From: Ciborinia camelliae
Taxonomy: Eukaryota > Ascomycota > Leotiomycetes > Helotiales > Sclerotiniaceae
DNA length: 64,000 nt
Assembly: GCA_025890175.1 (NCBI GenBank)
Contig: JANPYM010000007.1
Coordinates: forward strand, 1,554,209 to 1,618,208
Direction: 5' to 3'
Shown: positions 23,461-34,085 of the stretch, piece after piece
How positions within the stretch are numbered: position 1 is the first letter of the stretch
Layout of the letters: each line of letters starts with the position of its first letter
Translations under genes and position numbers: made by a program
Notes under the pieces: generated by a model
Databases searched by the model: none
Told to the model about the DNA's origin: nothing
The model's input: the letters and a program-made list of their open reading frames with translations, nothing else

Positions 23461-25667
23461 TCTCGAATGAAATTATTTTCTTGGAATTCTGGATGGGAAA
23501 ATCGGAAACGTTGGACTGGGTTTATGGGGAGCATTCATGAGTTGAAAATTTCCACTGAACAAGTATGAGGGACTGGAGTTTCAGGGCGTTACGAAGGGCA
23601 TTCACACAACATGATGAACGAACATCTGCACTCAGCATTTTGATATCTTTTTTTACAACACCGTATTGGCATGGGCATAGCGCGGCGTACATACAACCAT
23701 ACCAGACCAGACCATAGAAGGGCATATGGGGGAATTTTTGCATCATAGAAGCCAGAGTAGAATGACTTTTGGCAGGAGTTGTAATTAACGAAACATGGAA
23801 GCTGGTGAGCTACAGTAAAAACAATAATATGAACAGATTAATTGTTGCTCTTATTTCTTGATTTTGAACTTTGGGTTGGGTGCTGGAGAAACCAAGCCCT
23901 CATCTAAAAATGGCCTATCTGATAGATAATGATGGAAAGGGAAAAAAAACATTTAAAACAGGTCTCTAGTTTGTATGTATGCTGCCTTGCCCTGCCATAG
24001 AATCGAGAATGGGTACGCTTTATTAATAGTAATCATGAACCCAATCAAAAATGACACTTTGCTTAACATGACATGACAAAGAGTGAGTTTCCATCAATAT
24101 TAGGTTGGGCAGAAAACTCCTGGGGGATTCTTTGGGTGTTTGGCTCTTTGGGTGTTTGGGTTTTTGGGTGTTTGGCTTTTTGGGTTTTTGGCTCTTTGAC
24201 AAATCAATGATGAATGAGCTTTGCCAACATGACAATCTATTTTTATTATTTTTATTATCTAGGTAGGTAGGTAGGTAGGTAGGTGGCTTGCTTGCTTGAT
24301 TTGATGATTTTTAATTGTTTCGCAAACCAAACTTTTTATTTATCGATTTGTTTGTGTTTGTTGCACGTGATGGGTAGATGGTTAGATGGGGGATGAGTGA
24401 TGAGTGATGAGGGATGAGTGATGAGGGATGAGTGATGATGAATGAGGGATGATGAGGGATGATGGTTAGGGATGAGGGGTAAGGGGTGAGGGCCGAAGAA
24501 TAAAAGAATGAATCAACGAAGTGGGTGGAAGGTGGGAGAATGTTTGAGTGTGAGATTGGAGGGGATTCGGGAGTCCTAGGTACTAGGTAGTGGTGAATAG
24601 GTAGTGAATAGTGAATGAGGTGAATGAGGTGGTGGGTTTTGGATAGGTGAGGGGGTTCTAACTGAGGTTACCTAGGTAGGTGGTATTTTAGCTATGGATG
24701 GATACCTAGGTACGTACCTATTATTTGCTAGCTATCAATCTAGATAGGTATCTAATAAGGTAGGTATGAAAGTTTGTTGAAATTTGTTGAAATTTGGAAA
24801 TACTACAGGTTTGTAGGTTTGTAGGTTTGTAGCTGGAGGTAGTTGGAGGTAGTTGGGGGAAGGTACTAGGTAGGTAGTTGATAGGTAGATTGAAATAATA
24901 ATATAAATATCTATCTACCTACGGTATTTAGAATTATTCCTCATACAGTAGTCAATTTATTCAGTGGTGTTTAGATATTGAATTAATTGTAGGTATGAAA
25001 AGAGGGGGAAGAATATAGATACCGGTATCTACTGTATGTGTATGAATTATATCTATTACAGTAATTTGATGATATCTATCTATCTATACTAGGTAGGTAT
25101 AGGTATATAAAATCAATGAATTATATTATATGCAATATACATAAGAAAGAAAAGAATTGATATGATTGATTATATTATTGATATTAATCACAAGGCTGTG
25201 TATAGTATGGTATGATGGTGATGCAAGTGAATTTTGGTCGAGAAAGATCGAGAAGTTTCTTTTTACTTCGTTGACCTGGAAAGGCGGGAGCGCCTATCAA
25301 GAGCAATCCAATCCACGCCCTCGCCTTCCCCTCGCCAGATTTATTAGACTGAAAATTTCAAAAAGTTGAAGAGAGCCCTACCTACCCAGACGGAGTACCG
25401 TAACTTACCTTACCTACCTTACCTATACCTGGTGCTGTTTATTATCTTGAACGATACAATCAACAAGATCATTTGAATTTTTCTTTTTATCAACCAGAAC
25501 AACTTCGTCTTAAAAGTTTTTTACCTTTTTTTCCTCTTTTTAGATTTTCGAAAAGGAATTTGATTTAGATATCCTTTCTTCTTGTCCTCAGAAGAATCGT
25601 CGTCTTTATACCTACACCTTTATACCCCCATTTACTTTAAGCGCAAAGACAACAATCCCGTCTCAAT
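23461..25667. other. Intergenic, repeat-rich; upstream region of hsp88
   Basis: No gene recognised. Contains a TTGGGTGTTTGGC-type imperfect repeat (24129-24197), an AGGT array (24262-24284), a GATGAGTGATGAG/GGATGA-type array (about 24392-24480), TTGTAGGT repeats (about 24810-24830) and several TACCTAGGTA-like palindromes. The last roughly 200 bp are CT-rich leader of the hsp88 gene. Confidence 0.6.
25241..25270. promoter_or_regulatory. Candidate gapped heat-shock element upstream of hsp88
   Basis: On a strict 5-bp grid the sequence reads nGAAn (25241-25245), 5-bp gap, nGAAn (25251-25255), nTTCn (25256-25260), 5-bp gap, nTTCn (25266-25270). This symmetrical array resembles gap-type HSF sites. 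It lies about 400 bp upstream of a heat-shock chaperone gene, where such a site is expected. No binding data. Confidence 0.5.
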
Positions 25668-28167
25668 ATGTCTGGTGAGTGCTTGATATCTCAACCATCC
25701 CTTTCGATCAGGACTTTGATTCTAACTATTATGGTGTGATAGTTGTCGGTGTAGACTTCGGTACTCTTAACACAGTCATCGCGGTCGCAAGAAACCGTGG
25801 TGTTGATGTTGTATGTGTTTGAATTCTCTTGGGGTGGTTTTTTTTTCTTTGGTGGGGGTGTTGTTGATACTAACTATCTCTTGCGCAGATCACAAATGAA
25901 GTTTCCAATCGTGCCACGCCGTAAGTTATCGATATTCCACATCGTCTGCAATTATCTCTAACGTATTTTCTCTATAGTTCTCTTGTAGGATTCGGACCCA
26001 AAGCCAGATACCTCGGTGAGCCAGCGAAGACACAAGAAATCTCCAACCTCAAGAATACCGTTGGATCTCTCAAGAGATTAGCAGGCAGATCGTTGAAGGA
26101 CCCAGATGTCGCTTTAGAACAGGACTATGTCTCGGCTCCTCTCGTCGATATCAACGGCCAGGTTGGTGCCGAGGTCACATATTTGGGCAAGAAGGAGAAA
26201 TACACTGCTACCCAACTTGTGGCCATGTACCTGAGCAAAATCAAACACACAGCTTCTGTGGAGTTGAAACTTCCAGTTTCGGATATGGTCATGAGCGTAC
26301 CAGCTTGGTTTACCGATGTCCAACGAAGAAGTTTGATGGATGCTGCTGAGATTGCCGGTGTCAAGCTCCTCCGTTTGATGAACGATACCACAGCTGCTGC
26401 ATTGGGTTACGGTATCACCAAATTGGACCTCCCAGGTCCAGAGGAGAAGCCCCGTCGCGTGGCTTTCATCGATATCGGGCACAGCAACTACACTGCTTCG
26501 ATTGTGGAATTCCGAAAGGGTGAACTCACCGTCAAGTCGACCGCTTACGACAGACATTTCGGTGGACGAGACTTTGACAAGGCTTTGGTTGACCATTTCG
26601 CCTCGGAGTTCAAGGAGAAGTACAAGATCGACATCAAGACCAACGGCAAGGCTATGGTCCGTGTCGCCGCCGCCGCCGAGAAGTTGAAGAAGATCTTGTC
26701 CGCCAACGCCGTGGCACCTATCAGTATCGAATCTTTGATGAACGATGTTGATGTTAGTGCTTTGTTGAAGCGTGAGGAGCTCGAGGCACTCGTTGAGCCA
26801 CTTCTTGCCCGAGCCCACGTTCCTCTCGAGCAAGCTTTGGCCGACGCCGGGTTGAAGGTTGAGGACATCGATATCATTGAACTTGTCGGTGGTTGCACAC
26901 GTGTCCCAGCTCTTAAGGAGCGTATCCAAAAGTTCTTCGGCAAGAACCTTTCCTTCACTCTTAACCAAGATGAGGCCATTGCGCGAGGATGTGCTTTCAG
27001 CTGCGCCATTCTTTCCCCAGTTTTCCGTGTCCGTGATTTCGCCATTCACGATATCGTCAACTACCCAATCGAATTCACATGGGAAAAATCTCCAGATATT
27101 CCAGATGAGGATACTAGTCTCACTGTTTTCAACAGAGGTGGAATTATGCCTTCGACTAAGATCCTTACATTTTACCGCAAGGAGCCATTTAACCTCGAGG
27201 CCAAATACGCCAAGCCAGAATTACTGCCTGGCTCAATGAACCCATGGATCGGAAGATTTACCGTCAAGAACGTTAAGGCTGACTCCAAGGATGATTTCAT
27301 GATCTGCAAATTGAAGGCTCGCCTCAATTTACATGGTATCTTGAACGTCGAGCAAGGATATTACGTTGAAGATATGGAGGTTGAGGAGCCAATCCCTGAG
27401 AAGGAGGGCGACAAGAAGGATGATGTGAGTAACCAGATTTCTGCTGATGTACAACCTTTACCCGAAGACGAACCTACTGCCAAACGTCCCCGTTTACAGG
27501 GACATGATAAACTAACACGCACCACCAAGGCTATGGACACCGATGATAAACCAAAGACCAGAAAGGTTAAGAAGCAAGTCCGAAAGGGTGATCTTCCAAT
27601 CGTTTCAGGTACCGCTTCCCTCGATTCCGCCGCCATTGCAACCGCCTCCGAACAAGAAAATACCATGAACATGGAAGACAAATTGGTTGCCGATACCGAA
27701 GAAAAGAAGAACGAACTCGAGACTTATATCTACGAAATGAGAAATAAGATTGATGATCAATACGCCGAGTTTGCAAGTGATGAGGAGAAGGAGAAGTTGA
27801 AGGCTAAGCTCGAGGCTAGCGAGGTTAGTTTCTTTCCTACATTTGTCACGCCGAATCTTTCATGCTAACTTTACAATAGGACTGGCTCTATGACGAAGGC
27901 GAGGACGCAACAAAGGCCGTCTACATAGCAAAGATGGACGAAATCCGCATGGTAGCTGGACCAATCGCCCAACGCTACTTCGACAAAGTCGAGGCTGAGC
28001 GTGAAGAGGTTAGGAAACAAGAGGAGGCCGAGTTACAGAGGAAGAAAGAGATGGCCGAGGCTGCTAAACAAGCTGCCATGGCCATGGAGGCCGCCGAGAA
28101 TGGGGGAAATGGCGATGAGGTCATGACGGATGCCGAGAAGGTTGAGCCAGAGGTTGAGGAAAAGTAA
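25668..28167 (+). CDS. hsp88: Hsp70-superfamily chaperone, Hsp110/Hsp88 (Sse1-like)
   Basis: Cytosolic Hsp110-type chaperone, nucleotide-exchange factor for Hsp70 and holdase. Five exons: 25668-25674, 25743-25810, 25889-25920, 25978-27823, 27880-28167 (746 aa). The first exon encodes only M-S plus one base. The ATPase domain (about 1-385) starts VVGVDFGTLNTVIAVA and contains NDTTAAALGYG, typical of the Hsp110 branch. The substrate-binding domain and a long acidic loop (about 495-565) follow, then a helical lid. Residues 519-543 are encoded by a 75-nt in-frame segment (27425-27499) that starts GTGAGT and ends TTTACAG, so it may be an alternatively spliced exitron; without it the protein is 721 aa. 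A possible heat-shock element lies upstream. Confidence 0.93.
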
Positions 28168-28586
28168 AGTGAATTGAACTGAATAGATGATGGAATGGAG
28201 GGAGTTGGGTGGGGGGGAACAAATAGATTAGGCACGACGTTGTGGTACAACTGCGAAGCTAGGGAATGATATTATAGAATGAATGGATGTTATGAATATG
28301 AATATGAATATGGATATGGATATGATGTATGATGCATATGAATATGATGCACATGAATATGGATATGATGCACATGGGACTTGAATAGTCATGGCCCTGG
28401 TGTATGGAAATGTGACGAACATGGTGATTAAATCATGAAAGCAGGAGGAGTAGGAGGAGTAGTAGGAGGAAAGGACTTCTGAAGAGAAAAAGAGAGAGGG
28501 GGGGGGCAATAGATGAGATGAGATAGATATAGATAGATCACTAGCTAGATGGGTAGGTGGGTAGGCGGGTAGGTGTGTAGGTAGGT

Positions 28587-28630
28587 AGTTACTCATAGTT
28601 ACTCATAACATAACATAACTATGAGTAACT
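28587..28630. repeat. Perfect 14-bp inverted repeat (hairpin)
   Basis: The arms AGTTACTCATAGTT (28587-28600) and AACTATGAGTAACT (28617-28630) are exact reverse complements around a 16-nt spacer. It lies in the 3' spacer of two convergent genes. It could fold in RNA; function unknown. Confidence 0.8.
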
Positions 28631-29398
28631 AGTAGCTATACTCTATTCTATTCTGTCATGTCATATTACCTAGATATCAAACACAAATGCAAGTTAAATA
28701 AAGTTTCAATTCCAGTTTCGGTTCTTGGGGGTTTTCTAACCCTCTCGGATAATGATTTGTAGTCCCGGGAGAGTGTGGATGTGCAGTGGGAAGTGGAAGC
28801 TGGTTAGGATATATACACATGGTAAGATAAGGTAGGGTAAGGGAAGGGAAGGGAAGGGAACGTGAATTGTAAGGAGTAAGTAGGTAGTCTAAGTAGTCTA
28901 CTACGTAGGTAGGTAGGTACGTGGACATGGACATGGACATGTCAACCCCATTGACAGACAGATAGATAGATAGATATAAACAATGAATGAATGATGTGTT
29001 TTGTTTACTGAAATTCTCAATTTGCACATGCTGTACGTGGTGTATGCTAGCTAAGGTATCTACATCCTCTCTTCCCCTCCCCGCTTGCTTAATTCTCAAC
29101 ATATAGATATAGATATAGATATCTCCATCAGTCGAAGAGTGTAAGGGCGAGCAGAGATCAAGAGGATGTGTTTGAAGGAACGAAAATACATACATACATA
29201 GGTATGGAAAGAGTGTAAGGCTGTCTGTGACAGGAGAGGAAGAGTCAAGTAAGCAAGTCAAAGAGTGGATGAATGAATGAATGAAAACGGAAAGAAAAAG
29301 GCCAGCAAATTCTCAAATTATCTCTTCTTCTTTTTCTTATTCTTATTCTTCTTCTTCTTCGCCATCCATTCTCCTTTGCCCATTTCACTTCCCATTCA

Positions 29399-29551
29399 TC
29401 ACCAACCAACTCGTCGCCCATCCATCTTTCTGAACCAATTATGAATTTCCTCTCCCACATCCTCCTGGATAACATCAAGATTTGCATTGGCATCCATCCT
29501 CCATCTTCGCTGGATCCATCGTTCCCTCAGAGTTAGCTGGCACCTTTGCAT
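29399..29551 (-). pseudogene. Coding-like fragment, unknown protein
   Basis: A 50-codon frame from an ATG with a helix-like, charged and Trp-rich composition (RERWIQRRWR, VGEEIHNWFRKMD). The frame stays open upstream to a double TGA at about 29570, and beyond that stop the same frame continues to read plausibly (ERDAMHEQIDDR). This looks like the C-terminal end of a decayed gene, or an exon whose partners I cannot find. No family recognised. Confidence 0.25.
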
Positions 29552-29963
29552 ATATCGACTCGCAATCCGTCATCATCGATCGTCTATCTGCTCATGCATC
29601 GCGTCTCGTTCGACAGGAGGTCATGTTGAATCACACTCCCTAGGAATGAACCTCTGTAAGAAAGTAGTATTCCCGGACTTTAGTGATCTTCATATCGAAT
29701 GAGCAGAGAAGAAGTGTATACTTATATGTTCGCAATCCCAATCCCAATTCCAAAATTGAAGAGTTAAGGTCTGAGTTGCAAACATGATAATACCAAATCA
29801 TATCATGTCCTATTGAGCGGTCCCCAGGAAAAGGGGAATATGTCAGCACCTTTCTTTTCTAATTATCTAGGTAATATTCGCATTGAGAAGAAATGAAAGT
29901 AAATTTTGGAGTTGTGTCCCATTGTCATAGTAGAATACCAGGATTGCCGAAATGCAAACCCGA

Positions 29964-32900
29964 TTATTGTTTCATACGGAACTTTATGGAAACACTTCTT
30001 GGCGGATCTCCCATTGGCAGATCCTCTTCTTTGGAGGCGGGGCCTTTGCCTTTGCGCCTACTTTCGACACTTAGGGTTGGAAATGGCCTTGAAACTTTTC
30101 TTCCAGGCGTAGTATCAGATACTGGAACAACCTCGGCACCCGACTCAGGAAGATAACGGGCATTACGATTGTCATCTCTTGGGGCCATTCCTGGAATTTT
30201 GTACTGAGAAGACTCTTTTAGGGGATCATACCAATCAACATCACTAAGCTGTAACTTTCTTGACCTCTGTCCACTACGGTTACTACCAGACTTATCAGAT
30301 CTGGAGAACGTTGTAGTGGCACTTTTATCGAAACCTGAATTAGAAGTGTGAATATTGGGGTTAGGGAGTAAGGGTTGCAGTGCAGAGTCACCATCTTGTT
30401 CGTCGCCATCATTGAGATCATAATTCAAAACTAGATTCTTGATACGTTGTTGCTCCTCACGCTCGGCAGCTTGTTGTGATTTCATAGCCATTGCGAAATT
30501 GGAGTTTGAAGGGAGGGCCACCGTTCGAGTCTAAAAAGTAAACAGTCAGTGACAGTTTGAATATTCCGGGTATAGATGAATTCTAACCTGTTGGCGATTA
30601 CCACGCTTAGTCAAGAGTGAGAATGCCATTGTACCACCAGAAGAACCATTTGCTGGGGGGGTCTCATTGGGTAACTCGCTTGGATTCGTGGTTTCGCGGT
30701 CTTTGCGTCTCATCGGAAGTGGAACATCAAATGTCGCCTTTCGTTCAAATTTTCTGGAATCTAGACTCTCAGCCATCATTTTAGCATACTCACGCTCGAA
30801 GTCGGCTTCGTCTTCAGGGTCAATTTCCTCTTCCTGGCGAGTGACACTAAAGTTTTCTTCCTCTGATTCGTTTCCTGTTGGTGATGTTAAGTTGTCGACA
30901 TTGGCATCGATATCTGTTTCTTCTTCTGAATCAAAGGAAGCATCGTCAGCGTCTCCTTCTGGGATACCTGCGTCTCCTTCATCTGATGATGCATCACTGT
31001 CCAGTTCCTCTGGTTCGACAACCTTCTCGATACCAGCAGTCTTTTGGTCTTGGGCCATAGCCAGCTGGAACGCGCGGCTAGCCTCCTCGATGTTTGAAGC
31101 AAGTTTCCATTGAGGTCTCGTGGTTGCGTAAATATCACTAACTATAAACTCAATGTCCATGGGGAGAGGATCTTTTGTATAGATGTAGTACTATGCAAGG
31201 TTAATACGGCGGCGATCATAGGACTGAGAACACGGCAACGTACCTGAAAAAAGGACAAGAAATAATCAAGTTTCTTTCCCGCTGCACCACGGCTAAAGAA
31301 AATACCGCAGGTTTCTAATAGTGTTGCTACAAGTCGAATTCTGAAAAAGTCATCAGGCATATCGAATGAATTAATGCGGCCAGGAATAGGAGGTCCACCT
31401 AATGATATCAGCATGCCGCACAAGTAAAATAGCGGATTATAGCTCACCGTGACCAAAAGTCAAAATACGGTACATTGTATCAAATATTACAGGATGATCA
31501 ACCATGCGGAAATTGTACAGTTCTCCGAGGTACTTGACTTCTGCAATTCGACGTTGATTGAACTTAAAATCATTTTGCTCCAGACCAACGATGATATACT
31601 CCAAAACATTGTCAATGACTGTGACTACGAAGCCTTGATGGTATCGGAATAGAGCGCCTGCAACAATTGCCAGAAGATAGATATTACCATACTTCACCTT
31701 TCCTGGTTTTGAAAGAACCTTTTCAAGGATAGTGACAACCTTCAAATTGTCAGCAATGTATCTACCAAATTAACAGATCTTTCCTACCTCTGGTTCTTCC
31801 CAATGAAGCCTCCGAATTGACTTGATAATTCTAGCGTAATTGCGCGTAGTCATATCAGAATAGACAAGCTTACGAATGAATATATCGATGGGAGTTCTCT
31901 CCTTTTGCTGAATTGCCGCTCGTACAGGTGGGTCTACATAGTAAACGGCATTTTCGATTAGCATGCGCTCCTGTTGGCCGATATGTTGGACCGATTTCTT
32001 GCGTTTTAGTGTCTCCAAGAAAGATGTCATTCGAGGGGACATTTCCGGATTGCGAAGCAAGTATCGACCACAATTTTCAAGGAGGTTACATATAATCTCA
32101 ATGTTCATTCGTGAGAAATCATCCAAACTGACTTTCAAGCAATGGAATATAACATGTTCAGGAACCACACCAAATTTGGTCAGCTCAGCAAGATAGCGGA
32201 TATTTCCTAGTCGGGCTTGACCTAGAAACTCCTTCTCCTTGCGACGCTGAAGGCTACGGAATTCTTGATCAAGGTGGTCAACCAAACCCTTTGTGATGTC
32301 CGGCATGTACTTTCCCAAAGTTGCTACTAATCTTGAGTATGATGGTAGAAGATCACTACGGCCCTTGGGAACCTCTTGTACAGCTTTGATCAGACGGTTA
32401 CGAGAAGCTTTTGAGTTCAAGAAACAGAAATCAATGGCGGCCTGGTCAATCAGGTCTTTGTTTGTAAGGTCTGGAAGCCGAGCAAGCAATGCATCGACCT
32501 GAGCACCAATGGTTTTGTTAGCAATGGCTGTAGACTGGTCATCATCGGCGGACTTCGTTGTGGATGGAGGAGCCTCTGCAGAAGTTCCTTCAGATGTATC
32601 GATCTTTTTTCCCACTTGCTCATCCGTATCTGCTTTTTTCTTTTTGCCATCTTCAAGGAGCATACCAGGGACTTTGCCTTTAAGATCTACAAGGTTTTCG
32701 TAGAATCTTCGCTCATCTTCGTCCTCCCAAATACCTGCACCTTCACCTTCACCTCTGAGATAATCACCAGTCTTGATAAGGCCAATGCCTCCATTGCCAA
32801 GGGCGGAAGAATCATCGGAGTTTTTAAGATCGGGCATCTCTGCGCCGATGGATTCTGCGAGGACTTGTGCATTTGATATAAGTCGTTCTTGTGATTTAAC

Positions 32901-34085
32901 CGCCTTCTCGTAATTTGCCTGGCGATCTTCAAACACCTGGCCAGACTTGACATATGCTTCTGAATCCTTGCGAGCCTGTTTGCCAATAGCCTTCTGATCG
33001 CGGATGAGATGTGCCTTGACATCATCGAAGTAGCGGTTGAGGATGTTTCGGAAACGCTCTTGGAGTTCGGGTGATGCAAGAGGGGAATCCTCAGCGGAGT
33101 CCAAGACGGGTGGTGCCCCTTCCACAGAATCATCCTCGTCCTCTCCCTCACCCTCAGTCGCATCATTCGTCGTCTTCGTAGCACCATCTTCCTCGACTGT
33201 CTTTCTGCCCTCGTATCCAGTTTCTCTGACACCGAGGATATCCCAGCCAAATGCCTTTACAAAGATAACCAGTAAGGGCAAGTTGGCATGATCCCGATCA
33301 TGACCCAGCAAGTCCTTCAGAACTTCAAGGGGAAATGGTTCCGCGCCTCCTCCCTTTCCAACTCCGTTTGGTTTCGCCCTAGTATCTGGTGCTTTACTCG
33401 ATGGCCCTGAAAGGGATTCCTTGCCGTGAGATGCATCATCTGGTCGAGCAACATCATCTAATGTTCTCAAAACTCCCACAAGCCACAACTCCGTAACAAC
33501 TCTCAAAAGTACCCTCTGTCGTACAATTCGCTCCTTTTCTTCCTTCTCTCGGGCTTCGGCGGCAAGACTCTTCAATAATGACTTTTCCGGCGTAGCCAAT
33601 CCTTTTCCTACCAACCATCCTAGGAATTCGGTGAATTCTGTCGGCCCAAAACGCTGATGCAATGCGCTGACAATTTCTACACCGGCCTCAACCTCTCCCG
33701 GCGACTTAAGTCTGCAAAGCCCTTCATAACAAGCTGATATAATTTCCGAGAGATATTTGTGTAGGCTAAGAGTTCGAATATCTTGTAGGAAGGTGCTAAG
33801 GGTCGCTGCTGAAACTGCAGTTCGAAGGCGCTTGATAAAGGCCGTATTTTTCTTGAGTGACGAATCTAGTGACTTATTCACGGCGTAAATATCTACATTG
33901 AGAGGTTAGACAAAATGATTTGGGAGTTGTTCGCATAATCAACTAACCTTTCTCACCATCCCAGGCACGAGTATTCAAGTCGCGCAATTCGCCTTCAAAC
34001 CAATATTCATGTCAGCACACATATCTGCACATCCCAGGATAGCATGCAATTACTGCAACTACTCACGCTTTCTCTTGCGATCCAT
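29964..34085 (-). CDS. UPF2: Nonsense-mediated mRNA decay factor UPF2/NMD2
   Basis: Core NMD factor bridging Upf1 and Upf3; cytoplasmic. Seven exons on the minus strand: 34085-34067, 33992-33948, 33892-31788, 31739-31448, 31398-31244, 31190-30588, 30530-29964 (1261 aa, in the family's usual range). The first two tiny exons supply MDRKRKRELRDLNTRAW, typical of the family start. Three MIF4G helical domains are visible: about 25-230, 480-690 (TIGAQVDALLARLPDLTNK, NIRYLAELTKFG) and 724-920 (KVKYGNIYLLAIVAGAL, VKYLGELYNFRMVD, GGPPIPGR). A highly acidic region (about 960-1050) and the C-terminal Upf1-binding segment (about 1070-1261) follow. All six introns have canonical GT-AG ends and are 48-74 nt. 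Frame continuity across every junction supports the model. Confidence 0.95.

Larger units (their letters stand above)
28168..29963. other. Convergent intergenic region between hsp88 and UPF2
   Basis: Holds 3' UTRs and low-complexity DNA: GAATATG/GGATATG repeats (28285-28375), GGTA/GGGT tracts (28550-28590), GGGAA repeats (28840-28860), AGGT array (28905-28920), GACATG repeats (28923-28940). A perfect 14-bp inverted repeat lies at 28587-28600 / 28617-28630. A 50-codon coding-like frame lies on the minus strand at 29399-29551. Confidence 0.6.

Noticed and set aside
24392..24480. GATGAGTGATGAG-type repeats considered as a CRISPR-like array
   Set aside because: Units are short and variable with no unique spacers, and the DNA is fungal; it is a microsatellite.
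26114..27049. 311-codon antisense frame inside hsp88
   Set aside because: It mirrors a highly expressed, codon-biased gene; such long antisense frames are common shadows.
28677..29261. 194-codon minus-strand frame between hsp88 and UPF2
   Set aside because: Its length comes from simple repeats (ATAG, CATG, GGGAA); the translation is low-complexity with no domain.
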